A stretch of DNA of 64,000 nucleotides from Curtobacterium sp. 'Ferrero'. Its GTDB lineage: Bacteria; Actinomycetota; Actinomycetes; Actinomycetales; Microbacteriaceae. This document shows positions 17,510 to 25,735 of this stretch, in pieces. Each line of letters opens with the position of its first letter. The stretch's first letter is position 1. The stretch is taken from NCBI RefSeq assembly GCF_002412165.1, contig NZ_NXIA01000003.1, positions 129,254 through 193,253 on the forward strand, given 5' to 3'. Both the position numbers and the translations under genes were made by a program. The notes below the pieces were generated by a model. It was not told where the DNA came from. It saw only the letters and a list, made by a program, of their open reading frames with translations, and searched no databases.

Positions 17510-18633
17510 CGGCAGGCTCACCAGCACGTCGACTACGAGGCGTCGGGGAAGATCACGCACGTGCGCGCTTGGTCGGGGAACGACGACGCCACCGCTGTGG
17601 TCGACACGACGTACTGCTACATCTTCGGTGCCGCGACCAGTGGTGACTGCGCGGCCGATGCGAGCAACGACACCGACAGGCTGCAGTGGTCGCGCAACGA
17701 CCTGCCGGGCAACGGCCAGGTGACCGCGTACACGTACGACGCGAACAGTCGGCTCACGAAGGCTGCGCAGTCCGGCGGGCCGTCGAACGTGACGTGGGCG
17801 TACACGTACGACGCGGCCGGGAATCGGTTGACCGCGGACGAGACCGGTGACGCGACCAGCTCGCAGACGTTGACCTACAACGCGGCGTCGCCGAGTACGA
17901 CTACACGTATGGCGCGACTGACCAGAACGGGGTTCCCGTGATCGCGGGCCGGACCGTTGCAGGGACGGGAACGGCATGGGTGGTCAGTGATCCTGCGACC
18001 GGTCAGGCGGTGGATCTGCAGACCACGGATGGTGTGACCAGCATGCACGTCGCTGACGCGGTCGGGAACCCGGCTGCGGCGATCGCGGACACCGGCGCGA
18101 CGGCGTTCACCGTGACGTACGACCCGTACGGGCAGGAGAGCGTCACCTCTGGCAGTACCAGCGCGCAGTGGTTGCAGAACCCGTACGGCTTCAAGAACGG
18201 TCTGCGCTCCAGCAGCTCCAGCAACGGGCTGACGAAGTTCGGGTACCGGTGGCAGTCCAGCCAGACCGGCGGCTGGATCGAACGCGACACCCTCGACGCA
18301 CCCCTCAGCCCGAGCAACGCCAACCGGTACGCTTTCGCCGGGGACTACCCGATCAACAGTGCGGACCCGACGGGCGAACTCTCTTCGTTCGGTACCTATA
18401 CCACACAATGCGCAACCGGAGCGCTCACTAGTGTTGGAATTGGGCTCGGAGTTGGCACCTCCTACACTCCTCAAGGGCTTCTCGTTGAAGCGGGCTTAGG
18501 ATGTGCCTTCAATATTGGATCACAATTGCTGACGGACTTGGTTCCGGCCGATCAGAAGTCCTCCGTTGCCGGCGGGACCGGCTACCTCGGATTCCTCTTG
18601 GCAGTTGCGCAAATCGGGAAGTCGGTGCGTTAA
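17510..18633 (+). pseudogene. Rhs core end with third toxin tip, frameshifted and internally deleted
   Basis: 17510-17890 matches the intact Rhs protein from about AHQKLTYDKSG to LTYNAAS. There the frame changes and roughly 80 residues of the core are missing; homology resumes at EYDYTYGATDQNGVPVIAG. From GTG 17938 a frame of 231 residues is open to 18633 and could still be made. It contains GSTSAQWLQNPYGF, GYRWQSSQTGGWIERDTLDA and NRYAFAGDYPINSADPTG, followed by an 85-residue tip: hydrophobic, glycine-rich, two Cys, ending GTGYLGFLLAVAQIGKSVR. Without signal peptide and YD body it cannot be secreted as is; it is best read as a reserve or relic tip cassette able to recombine with the full gene. 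Confidence 0.7.
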
Positions 18634-18634
18634 A

Positions 18635-18844
18635 TTGATTGGGAATGCCGTCGGGATCTTGATAGGCGTCCTGCTCGTCGTTGTCAGCGGAAGTCTACTC
18701 GTGGTCCGATGGTCGCAGGCAGCGGCGGAACGTGGACGTGGCGCGCCTCGAAAGCCATTAACGCGGGGGGCATGGGCAGTTGTAGCCTGCGTGGTCGTCT
18801 TTTTTGTCGCTACGGTCGTATTGAACATACTCGGGATCTGGTAG
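18635..18844 (+). CDS. Putative immunity membrane protein 3 (TTG start)
   Basis: 69 residues from TTG 18635, one base after the stop of the tip cassette, repeating the arrangement of the first module. Helix 1 is about residues 2-24 (GNAVGILIGVLLVVVSG), a loop rich in Arg follows, and helix 2 occupies about 46-69 up to LNILGIW. No known family. Position and two-helix form again suggest immunity to a membrane-active tip. A longer in-frame ATG at 18566 would lie inside the tip and is less likely. Confidence 0.52.
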   Translation: MIGNAVGILIGVLLVVVSGSLLVVRWSQAAAERGRGAPRKPLTRGAWAVVACVVVFFVATVVLNILGIW

Positions 18845-18944
18845 GACTGCTCGCTTGCAGCCACTCGTTTCCGGAGTTCAGCCGCTCGGCGTAGCCGCTC
18901 ACAAACGACTCGCGCACCCGGCGGCCGAGGTCGTTCGTCAGTTC

Positions 18945-19018
18945 TTGGTTCAGGATATGGTCTGGCCTACCTCAGCTTCCTGCTCACGGTCGGGAAGATA
19001 GGAAGCAAGTTCCTGTGA
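18945..19018 (+). pseudogene. Fourth toxin-tip remnant
   Basis: A short plus-strand stretch reads SSVLGSGYGLAYLSFLLTVGK and then IGSKFL before TGA at 19016-19018. It aligns with the end of the third tip (SSVAGGTGYLGFLLAVAQIGK). The DNA before it (about 18850-18944) keeps no recognisable Rhs core. It is the tail of a further tip cassette. Confidence 0.55.
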
Positions 19019-19224
19019 GCACCCCGGTTCAGATTGTTCTGACTGTGATTGCGGTGGCAGTCTGCGTTTTCGGCTCTCAATATCTCGGTGGGCGCTGGGG
19101 GGAGCGAGCGCGGCGGGCGAGAGATGGAAAGGGCAAGGTTCGCTCCACTAAGAGCGCAGTGCTTATTCTGGTAATCACGGCACTTCTTCTTATTGGCCTT
19201 ACAGTTCTGCGCCTCGTCTACTAG
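19015..19224 (+). CDS. Putative immunity membrane protein 4
   Basis: 69 residues from GTG 19015, overlapping the stop of the fourth tip remnant by 4 nt (GTGA). Helix 1 covers about residues 4-24, a basic loop (GERARRARDGKGKVRSTK) follows, and helix 2 covers about 47-68. The layout is the same as in immunity 3: helix, Arg/Lys loop, helix. This is the fourth time in 3.4 kb that a small two-helix gene directly follows a tip. Function inferred. Confidence 0.52.
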   Translation: MSTPVQIVLTVIAVAVCVFGSQYLGGRWGERARRARDGKGKVRSTKSAVLILVITALLLIGLTVLRLVY

Positions 19225-19261
19225 GTCGGCTCGGCATGGTGATCAACCGTTTGCGTCGGAA

Positions 19262-19557
19262 AGGCAAGTAAAAGTATCGACGACCACGGCCGCCGCATCG
19301 ACACCTGGCTCGGCGCCCCCGCCAACGCGACGCCGGACACGGCGCCCACGACGGGCGGCGCACCAGAAGATCACCAACGGGGCCGGCAACAAGGTCACCC
19401 GCGTGCAGACGTCGTCGGACAGCGCGAACCCGACGCAGGTCGTCGACTTGACCTGCTGCTCCATCACGAGAGTCGCGACCGGTGCTGACTGCTCAGTGAC
19501 GAAGAGCGCGGACGGTACGGACAAGATTCAGCGAGCCAAGAGCAACCTCGCAGCACC
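19262..19557 (+). pseudogene. Rhs core fragment without tip
   Basis: DDHGRRIDTWLGAPANATPD is followed, after a frame change, by AHQKITNGAGNKVTRVQTSS and DCSVTKSADGTDKIQRAKSN. This corresponds to the intact Rhs region around PQGRRTDTWLGAD to NDRTKLQWAKDN (about 14500-14760). It ends where the small LAFTG peptide frame begins. It is the outermost trace of the Rhs array. Confidence 0.65.
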
Positions 19558-19716
19558 ATGACCTTCACCATCGCAGCCGCTTCTCCGACCCCGAGCGGCG
19601 GTGAGCTCGCATTCACGGGCGCGGCCCTCACAGCGCAGGCAGCCGCACTCGCAGCCCTACTCCTCCTCGCAGGCGCCGGGCTGCTGGCACTGCGCCGACA
19701 CCGCCGAACGCGATGA
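19558..19716 (+). CDS. Small peptide with LAFTG cell-wall sorting signal (truncated surface protein?)
   Basis: 52 codons from ATG 19558. After SPTPSGGE comes LAFTG, a hydrophobic stretch (AALTAQAAALAALLLLAGAG) and the basic tail RRHRRTR: the complete layout of a C-terminal sorting signal. LAxTG is the motif preferred by class E sortases of actinobacteria. There is no signal peptide or extracellular domain, so this is most likely the surviving 3' end of a wall-anchored protein whose body was lost when the Rhs fragment was placed upstream. It is too short to anchor anything useful alone. Confidence 0.55.
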   Translation: MTFTIAAASPTPSGGELAFTGAALTAQAAALAALLLLAGAGLLALRRHRRTR

Positions 19717-20028
19717 CCGCTCGAGCACATGACGGCAGTCGGTCCTCGGACGTGCCGACGTCGACGAAGTGGCCCGGCGGCGGTGGAACACACGGCAGAG
19801 GCTGACCTGGTTTGGTCGTGCCCGAAGCCTCCCACGGTCTTCTCCAGACACCCACGTGGTGGGCGGGGGACCGCTGCAGGTCGAGTCGACTCGTTGGTTC
19901 GTCCTCGAGCGCCTGGACGGAGCGTTCCGGACGGAACTGGTTGCCCATGTCCGGATGGGTCACTGGTGGAGCGTGGCGTCACCGGCAGATCGTCGTCACG
20001 CCCACCACGCCTCGAGGGGCGCGACGAC
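19717..20028. other. Gap without recognisable gene
   Basis: 312 bases between the LAFTG peptide and the end of the MFS gene. Several frames are open (for example one containing WFVLERLDGAFRTELVAHVR), but none shows a family, a start with ribosome site or consistent codon use that I can defend. It may be further debris of the accessory region. Confidence 0.35.
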
Positions 20029-21282
20029 TCAGGCCACCCGCCGCGCCGCCACCGACCCGACGACACCGAGGGTCAAGACGGCCACGAGCACGACGAGCAG
20101 CGGCGCCGTCCAGTCCCCGGTGGCTCCGTGCAGGCTGCCGGCGACGAGCGGCCCCGCGGACCCGATCAGGTAGCCGCCGCCCTGCACGAACGCGGACATG
20201 CGGCGTGCATCGGCGTCGCTCGACACGATCCGCACGATCACGATGAAGATGACGGTGATGCCACCGCCCTGGGCTGCTCCGCCGAGGATCGACCAGAGCA
20301 ACCACAGCTGCGGGGCGAACAGCAGGCCGAGCGGCATCGCGAGCCAGAAGAACCCGACGAGCGCGATGATCGCCCGGGGCCGCCACTTCGCCGCGAGGAC
20401 CGGGACGCCGAGGGCACCGACGACGGCGAGGATCTGGAACACGGACGAGCTCGCACCGGAGGACTCCTTCGAGAACCCGATCTCGTCGTGCAGCAGCGTC
20501 GGGATCCACGCGGTGAGGGCGTAGTACGAGAACGCCTGGCCGCCGAACGCCAGCGTGAGCCCCCACGTGATCAGCCGACGTGCGGGACGGACGGTGCCGG
20601 CCGAGGTCGCGGCAGGCACGGTGCGGATCGACCCCGTGCCGAGCACCTGGTCGATGGGCCCCGTCTCGACCACGGGCTCCGCGACCGCCGGACGCCGCCA
20701 CGCTGCCCGCGCCCCGACGGCGTACGTCCACGCGAGACCGGCGACGACCGCGAGGACGGCCCAGAGCGCGATCGCGACCGGCCAGCCCCACACCGCGGCG
20801 ATCGGCGCGGTCGCGAGCGAGGTGGTCATCGACCCGACGTTGAGCGCCGACGTGTAGACCCCGGTGACCAGGCCGACGCGTTCGGGCGAGGTGTCCCGCC
20901 GGATGACGACGGGCACGACGACGTTGCCGATCGTGATCCCGATGCCGATCACGGCGGTGCCCACGAGCAGCCCGGCGGTGGAGGGCAGCGAGCGGATGAC
21001 GGTGCCGACGAGCACCACGACGAGCGACAGCGACACCGCGCGTTCCGGGTCGGCCTTCGCGATGACCCAGCTCGCGAGCGGCGTCGCGAGGGCGAAGCAC
21101 AGCACCGGGATGGTCGTCAGGAGACCGGCGACGGTCGCGGTCAGGCCGAGGTCGGCGCGGATGTCCCCGATGACCGGGGCCGGGGCGACGATCGGCCCGC
21201 GGAAGTTCAGCGCGACGAGGACGATGGCGGCGGGCAGCAGCCACGCGGCCCCGCGGAGCCCGGTGCGGACGGCGCCGGTCAC
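20029..21282 (-). CDS. MFS transporter, cyanate-permease (CynX/NimT) type
   Basis: A 417-residue, 12-helix transporter. The opening LNFRGPIVAPAPVIGDIRADLGL is the characteristic first helix and loop of the CynX/NimT-like MFS branch, proteins linked to cyanate, nitroimidazole or small amphipathic compounds. GTG 21282 overlaps the stop of the HAD phosphatase gene upstream by 4 nt (21279-21282), so the longer frame to 21366, which runs inside the HAD gene, is rejected. It is co-translated with that gene. Substrate not predictable. Confidence 0.85.
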   Translation of the reverse strand: MTGAVRTGLRGAAWLLPAAIVLVALNFRGPIVAPAPVIGDIRADLGLTATVAGLLTTIPVLCFALATPLASWVIAKADPERAVSLSLVVVLVGTVIRSLPSTAGLLVGTAVIGIGITIGNVVVPVVIRRDTSPERVGLVTGVYTSALNVGSMTTSLATAPIAAVWGWPVAIALWAVLAVVAGLAWTYAVGARAAWRRPAVAEPVVETGPIDQVLGTGSIRTVPAATSAGTVRPARRLITWGLTLAFGGQAFSYYALTAWIPTLLHDEIGFSKESSGASSSVFQILAVVGALGVPVLAAKWRPRAIIALVGFFWLAMPLGLLFAPQLWLLWSILGGAAQGGGITVIFIVIVRIVSSDADARRMSAFVQGGGYLIGSAGPLVAGSLHGATGDWTAPLLVVLVAVLTLGVVGSVAARRVA

Positions 21283-21935
21283 GGCAGCAGGATCGGGAGC
21301 AGGTCGAGCGGGGTGGCGGCCTGCGCGATGGTGCCCTGGGCTTCGGCGGGGGAGCCGTACCCCCACTCGGCGAAGATCGTCGGCACCCCGTGGGCGGCGG
21401 CCCCCTCGACGTCGTGCAGACGGTCGCCGACGAGCACCGGACGGCTGATGTCGAACCCGCGGGCGTCGAGTCGGCGCAGGGCCTCCTCGACCACGTCGGC
21501 CTTCGCGCTGCGCACCTCGTCGTCGCTCGCGCCCGTGATGATGTCGATGTCCCCGGTCAGGCCGTAGTGCTCGAGGATGTACGTCGCCGGGGTCTCCGGC
21601 TTGCTCGTGGCGGTGGAGATCGGCAGGCCGGCCTCGTGCAGGGTGTGCAGGACGACGTCGATGCCCGGGAACATCTGCGAGTCGAGCGCGCCGTGCGACA
21701 GGTAGTGCTCCCGGTACACGGCGAGGGTGTCATCGGCCTGCGCCTCGTCCATGCCCATGGCGTCGCGGAAGGTGTCGAGGATCGGCGGACCGACGAACGA
21801 CATGAGCGTCGCGTGGTCCGGCACGGGGACGCCCACGGTGCGGAACGTGTGCGTCATGCTCTCGAGGATGCCCGGAGCGGAGTCGCTGATGGTGCCGTCG
21901 AGATCGAAGAGGATGGCGGAGAACGGGCGCGTCAT
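21279..21935 (-). CDS. HAD-superfamily hydrolase, phosphoglycolate-phosphatase-like
   Basis: A 218-residue HAD phosphatase: motif I FDLDGTISDS (residues 10-19) carries the nucleophilic Asp and the acid/base Asp; the helical cap domain follows; motif II is STATSKP; motif III/IV VLVGDRLHDVEGA holds the metal-binding acids. The length and cap type fit the Gph/PpaX/5'-nucleotidase group. It is the first gene of a two-gene unit with the MFS transporter. The substrate is probably a small phosphate ester. Confidence 0.88.
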   Translation of the reverse strand: MTRPFSAILFDLDGTISDSAPGILESMTHTFRTVGVPVPDHATLMSFVGPPILDTFRDAMGMDEAQADDTLAVYREHYLSHGALDSQMFPGIDVVLHTLHEAGLPISTATSKPETPATYILEHYGLTGDIDIITGASDDEVRSAKADVVEEALRRLDARGFDISRPVLVGDRLHDVEGAAAHGVPTIFAEWGYGSPAEAQGTIAQAATPLDLLPILLP

Positions 21936-22029
21936 GTCCTGCCCAGCCTAGTCGGGCCGTGGTGGCGACCACATGGCGGCCCGGCGGATGCCTGCCGGGG
22001 GTGAGCCGGGCCTCCCGACCGGGCGTGAC

Positions 22030-22050
22030 GTCCGGAACCTGGTTCCGGAC
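22030..22050. repeat. GGAACCTGGTTCC palindrome, copy 1
   Basis: A perfect 10-bp inverted repeat (GTCCGGAACC and complement around a single T) lies between nucS and the HAD gene. A half-degenerate second copy (CCAGAACCTGGTTCCGG) follows at about 22080-22096. The same core recurs at 45962. It may end the nucS transcript or bind a protein. Confidence 0.5.
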
Positions 22051-22135
22051 ACGGAACCGCGGAACATCCTGGTGCTGTGTCCAGAACCTGGTTCCGGCCG
22101 CACGGTGGACCGGCCGCACGGTGGAACGGCCCTGC

Positions 22136-22831
22136 TCAGAACAGGCGGGTGTGCCCGCCCTCGATGCCGCGCATCGCGTCGTAGTCGAGGACCAGGACAC
22201 GGATGCCGCGGTCCTCGGCCAGGGTGCGCGCCTGCGGCGCGACCGTCTGCGCCGCCAGCACGCCCTGCACCGGCCGGAGCAGCGGGTCGCGGTTCATGAG
22301 CTCGAGGTACCGCGTCAACTGCTCGACCGCGTCGATGTTCGCGTTGCGCTTCATCTCGACCGCCACGCTCGCGCCCGCGTCGTCGCGCGCGAGGATGTCG
22401 ACCGGCCCGATGGCCGTCATGTACTCGCGGCGGACGAGGGTGTGGCCTTCACCGAGCAGCTCGATCTGCTCCGCGAGGAGCTGTTGCAGGTGCGCCTCGA
22501 CGCCGTCCTTCACCAGGCCGGGATCGACGCCGAGGTCGTGGGTCTCGTCGGCGACCACCTCGTACAGGCTCACGATGAGCTTGTCCTGCGTCTTCTTCTG
22601 CGTGACCGTCCACACCTGGGTGATGCCGGCGCTCGCCTGCTCGTCGTCGGGTTCGGTGATCGCGATCGAGCAGGGCGGGCTCATCCAGTTGAGCGGCTTG
22701 TAGCTGCCGCCGTCGGAGTGCACGAGCAGCGAGCCGTCCGCCTTGAGCATGAGCAGCCGCGTCGCGAGCGGGAGATGGGCCGAGAGTCGCCCCGCGTAGT
22801 CCACGGAGCAGCGGGCGATGACGAGACGCAC
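22136..22831 (-). CDS. nucS: Mismatch-specific endonuclease NucS/EndoMS
   Basis: A 231-residue protein with the actinobacterial NucS start ([21 protein letters not shown]), the N-terminal dimer domain with SYKPLNWM, and a RecB-like nuclease domain whose GPVDILARD...VAVEMKR carries the D-ExK catalytic set. NucS cuts both strands at mismatches and replaces MutSL repair in actinobacteria and archaea, consistent with this genome type. GTG 22831 was chosen from family length; the longer open frame is the antisense of MFS gene DNA. It starts 10 bases after the end of the MFS gene on the same strand, so they may be co-transcribed. Confidence 0.93.
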   Translation of the reverse strand: MRLVIARCSVDYAGRLSAHLPLATRLLMLKADGSLLVHSDGGSYKPLNWMSPPCSIAITEPDDEQASAGITQVWTVTQKKTQDKLIVSLYEVVADETHDLGVDPGLVKDGVEAHLQQLLAEQIELLGEGHTLVRREYMTAIGPVDILARDDAGASVAVEMKRNANIDAVEQLTRYLELMNRDPLLRPVQGVLAAQTVAPQARTLAEDRGIRVLVLDYDAMRGIEGGHTRLF

Positions 22832-22841
22832 GCCCGGCAGC

Positions 22842-24215
22842 CTACCGGCGGTCGACGCCGCCGTCGGACGCGGGGCCCGCCATCGTGTCGGTGGGGCGCG
22901 GGTGGGTCGCGTCGGGCGCGCGGTCGCCCGTCGGGTCGGCCTGGAGGCGCGGCTCGCCTCCGCCCCGTCGGTCGCGCCGGCGGGCGCGACGGGCTGCGAG
23001 CTGGCGGGCCGCATCACCCTGTTCGCGGGCGGCGCCCGACGCGAGGCCGGCGGCGACGATGAACGCGAACACCACGAGCAGGGCGTGCAGGAGTCCGAGG
23101 TGTTCCCCGAGGAACCCGATGAGCGGCGGGCCGGCGAGGAACGCGACGTAGCCGATCGTCGCGACCGCGCTCACCCGGAGCGCGGCCGTGCGGGGGTCGT
23201 CCGCCGCGGCGGACATGCCCATCGGGAAGCCGAGGCTCGCGCCGAGGCCCCAGAGCACGACCCCGACGATCGCGACCGGGACGCTGTCGACGAAGATGAG
23301 CATGCCGAGTCCGACGACCGCGACCGCGGCGCTCGCACGGAGCACCGGGACCCGGCCGAACCGGTCGATGAGCGGACTGCCGGCGACGCGACCCGCCGTC
23401 ATCGCTGCCAGGAACACGGTCAGGACGGCCGAGCCGGCGGCGTTCCCGAGGCCGTGCCCGTCGATCATCGCGAGGGGGAGCCAGTCGTTCGCCGAGCCCT
23501 CGGCCAGCGCCATGCCGAGCACGATCACCCCGATCGCGATCGTCGACGGCTGTGCCCACACCTGCCAGCGGGTGAGGCGGGTCGGCACCGGGCTGGTGTC
23601 GGTGGCCTCGTGCTCCTCGAAGCGGTGCTCGTCGCCGAAGCGCTGCACCGCGACCAGCATCGCCGCGCTCGCGAGGACGCCGAGCACCGCGAAGTGCCAC
23701 GCGACCGGGACCTCGAGCTGCTCGGTGAGGGCGCCGAGGCCCGCGCCCGCGAGGGTGCCGACGCTGAACGCGGCGTGGAAGAGCGGCATGATCGTGCGGC
23801 CGCCGGCCTTCTCCGCGGCGGCGCCGGACACGTTCATCGACACGTCGCACAGGCCGTTGCCGAAGCCGAACGCGATCAGGGCGACCCAGATGGCGGCGAA
23901 GCCCCACCCGAGCGTCACGGCGAGGCCGGCGAACAGCATGCCGACCGTCAGGCAGAGCGCCGCGACCTGCACGCCCCGACGGGCGCCGAGCTTCGCGACG
24001 ATGTGCCCGGCGAAGGTCAGGCCGCCGATGGAGCCCACCGCCATGCCGAGCACGAGCATGCCCATCTCGAAGGTGCTCGCGTCGAGGGCGTCGCGGACGC
24101 TCGGGATCCGCCCGAGCCAGGTGGCGATGTCGAGGCCGGAGAGGGTGAACACGACGAAGACGGCGACGATCCACGCGCGGGTGGTCGGGGCGGTGCGGGC
24201 GGTGGTCGTGGTCAT
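22842..24215 (-). CDS. MFS transporter
   Basis: A 457-residue, 12-helix MFS protein. A first-helix loop [13 protein letters not shown] and [16 protein letters not shown] resemble the YbjJ/FucP-like exporters of the family. The C-terminal 55 residues are Arg/Gly/Asp-rich and include [10 protein letters not shown], which is encoded by a copy of the dispersed hairpin repeat at 22943-22961, so the tail was extended by repeat insertion. Upstream, a LacI gene diverges from it and a palindromic operator lies between, so this transporter is the likely target of that regulator. Substrate unknown. Confidence 0.82.
   Translation of the reverse strand: MTTTTARTAPTTRAWIVAVFVVFTLSGLDIATWLGRIPSVRDALDASTFEMGMLVLGMAVGSIGGLTFAGHIVAKLGARRGVQVAALCLTVGMLFAGLAVTLGWGFAAIWVALIAFGFGNGLCDVSMNVSGAAAEKAGGRTIMPLFHAAFSVGTLAGAGLGALTEQLEVPVAWHFAVLGVLASAAMLVAVQRFGDEHRFEEHEATDTSPVPTRLTRWQVWAQPSTIAIGVIVLGMALAEGSANDWLPLAMIDGHGLGNAAGSAVLTVFLAAMTAGRVAGSPLIDRFGRVPVLRASAAVAVVGLGMLIFVDSVPVAIVGVVLWGLGASLGFPMGMSAAADDPRTAALRVSAVATIGYVAFLAGPPLIGFLGEHLGLLHALLVVFAFIVAAGLASGAAREQGDAARQLAARRARRRDRRGGGEPRLQADPTGDRAPDATHPRPTDTMAGPASDGGVDRR
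22943..22961. repeat. Dispersed hairpin repeat, copy 2 (inside MFS C-terminus)
   Basis: GGAGGC-N7-GCCTCC with flanks CGGCCT and CGCCCCG, close to copies at 1484, 27151 and 45992; it encodes part of the nonconserved MFS tail. Confidence 0.6.
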
Positions 24216-24240
24216 GGTGTGCTTCCGGGGGGTGCGGGTC

Positions 24241-24330
24241 GTGCTGGTGCTCGGTGGGTGGTGCTGGTGCTCGGCGGGTGGTGCTGGTGCTCGGTGCCGG
24301 TGCCGGTGCCGGTGCCGGTGTTGGTGCTTG
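24241..24330. repeat. Tandem repeats upstream of the MFS gene
   Basis: Three 20-nt units of GTGCTGGTGCTCGGTGGGTG type (24241-24300, the last one diverging at its end) run into about four GGTGCC hexamers. They occupy the leader between the MFS start and the LacI-type operator, and copy number may vary. Confidence 0.6.
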
Positions 24331-24384
24331 GTGGGCGGTGCTCGTGCTCGCGTTCCGGCCCTCGTGTTGCGTGTCGGGTCGGGG

Positions 24385-24398
24385 TCGAATCGATTCGA
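24385..24398. promoter_or_regulatory. LacI-type operator candidate
   Basis: TCGAATCGATTCGA, a perfect 14-bp palindrome with the central CG typical of LacI-family operators, lies 29 bp before the LacI start and in the divergent region toward the MFS gene. It likely serves autoregulation and MFS control. Confidence 0.55.
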
Positions 24399-24426
24399 GC
24401 GCCGTTCGTGGATACGCTAGCGGGCG

Positions 24427-25548
24427 ATGGACGAAGCGGCAACGGGCAACGGCGAGTCGGGCCGGCCCCGTGCCGCGCGCCCGGGCCGACCGACCCTGGC
24501 CGCGGTCGCACGTGCCGCCGGCGTCGCGGCCTCCACCGCGTCGCTCGCGTTCAGCGGCGCCGGGCCGGTGTCCGAGGACGCCCGCGCACGGGTCCTGGCC
24601 GCGGCCGCCGAGCTCGGCTACGGCGGGCCGGACCCTCGTGCCCGGTCGCTCCGGCGCGGTCGCTCGGGGGTCATCGGGGTCGTGATGGACGAACGGCTCA
24701 GCGACGCCTTCCGCGACCCGGTCAACGTCCTGACGCTCGACGGGATCGCCGAGGTCGCGGGGGAGGCCGGCACGTCGCTGCTCCTCGTGCGCAGCCCGCT
24801 CGACGACGCAGCGAACCCGGGGCCGCTCGTGGACGCCCCGATGGACGCCGTCGTGCTCATCGGGTGCTCGGTCCGGATCGACCCGGCGGTCGCCGTGCTG
24901 CGGCGGCGGAACATCCCCGTCGTCGCGATCGAGGCCGACGACATCGAGGGCGCGGTCCCCGTCCAGCTCGACAACCGCGAGGCCTCACGCCGGGCCGCCG
25001 CGTTCCTCCGCGACCTCGGGCACGCCGATGTCGCCGTGGTCACGCTCCCGCTCGACGGCAACCACCAGCGTGGGTGGATCTCCCCCGAGCGCGAGGCCGA
25101 GGGCATCGCCCACACGTCGCTCGAGCGGCTGCGCGGTGTCCGCGGCGTCTACCCGGAGGCGCAGGCCTACGAGGCGTCCGGCAGCTCGGTGGAGGAGGGT
25201 CGCATCGCCGCCGCTCCGCTCTTCGCTCCGGACGGCCCCCGACCGACCGCGGTGGTGGTCCAGAGCGACGTCCTCGCGGTGGGGGTGGTCGCGGCCGCGC
25301 TCGACGCCGGGCTCCGCGTGCCGGAGGACGTCAGCGTGGTGGGCTTCGACGGCATCACCGTGGACGACAGCCTGTTCCACCGCACCCACATCCGGCAGCT
25401 GACCACGCTCGTGCAGCCGTTCGTGCAGAAGGGGCAGGCGGCGGCCCGCGCGGCCATCGCCATGCTCGAGGGGGAGCCGGCGCAGCCCGCCGCGTTCCGG
25501 TCCGAGCTGCGCATCGGCGACACGACGGCCCCGCCCCGCGCGCGCTGA
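24427..25548 (+). CDS. LacI-family transcriptional regulator
   Basis: A 373-residue regulator. The N-terminal HTH is RPTLAAVARAAGVAASTASLAFSG (about residues 21-44), with an unusual ASTASLAFSG recognition helix region where VSRVLNG is typical. The periplasmic-binding-protein-like domain follows from SGVIGVVMD to the end, including VSVVGFDGITVDD near the C-terminus, a standard LacI/GalR segment. The first 20 residues are an extra Gly/Arg-rich leader. It diverges from the MFS gene and the palindrome at 24385 sits between them. Effector unknown, probably a sugar or nucleoside. Confidence 0.88.
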   Translation: MDEAATGNGESGRPRAARPGRPTLAAVARAAGVAASTASLAFSGAGPVSEDARARVLAAAAELGYGGPDPRARSLRRGRSGVIGVVMDERLSDAFRDPVNVLTLDGIAEVAGEAGTSLLLVRSPLDDAANPGPLVDAPMDAVVLIGCSVRIDPAVAVLRRRNIPVVAIEADDIEGAVPVQLDNREASRRAAAFLRDLGHADVAVVTLPLDGNHQRGWISPEREAEGIAHTSLERLRGVRGVYPEAQAYEASGSSVEEGRIAAAPLFAPDGPRPTAVVVQSDVLAVGVVAAALDAGLRVPEDVSVVGFDGITVDDSLFHRTHIRQLTTLVQPFVQKGQAAARAAIAMLEGEPAQPAAFRSELRIGDTTAPPRAR

Positions 25549-25595
25549 GGCGCGGCGCCGGCGCGCCTGGGCTGGGGGCGCTTCTGGGCTGGGGT

Positions 25596-25691
25596 GTGTT
25601 CCGCGAAAGCGACACTTCTGTCTGGCCCGTCCCGCGAAAGCGACAGTTTCCCGCTGCCGGGCGCCACGCATCTGTCGCTCCCGCGGAACAC
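25596..25691. repeat. Palindromic repeat element with CGCGAAAGCGACA units
   Basis: The outer arms GTGTTCCGCG (25596-25605) and CGCGGAACAC (25682-25691) are exact complements. Inside lie two direct copies of CGCGAAAGCGACA and one inverted TGTCGCT. It sits between convergent genes (LacI and MATE) and has no coding potential; a REP-like element is the simplest reading. Confidence 0.6.
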
Positions 25692-25735
25692 TCCCCGCCT
25701 CCGCCCGGACCACCGCGCCCGCCGCGCGGCACCGC

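Noticed and set aside
19769-20173. Frame with WFVLERLDGAFRTELVAHVR in the gap after the LAFTG peptide
   Set aside because: Runs into the antisense of the MFS gene, no ribosome site, no recognisable domain.
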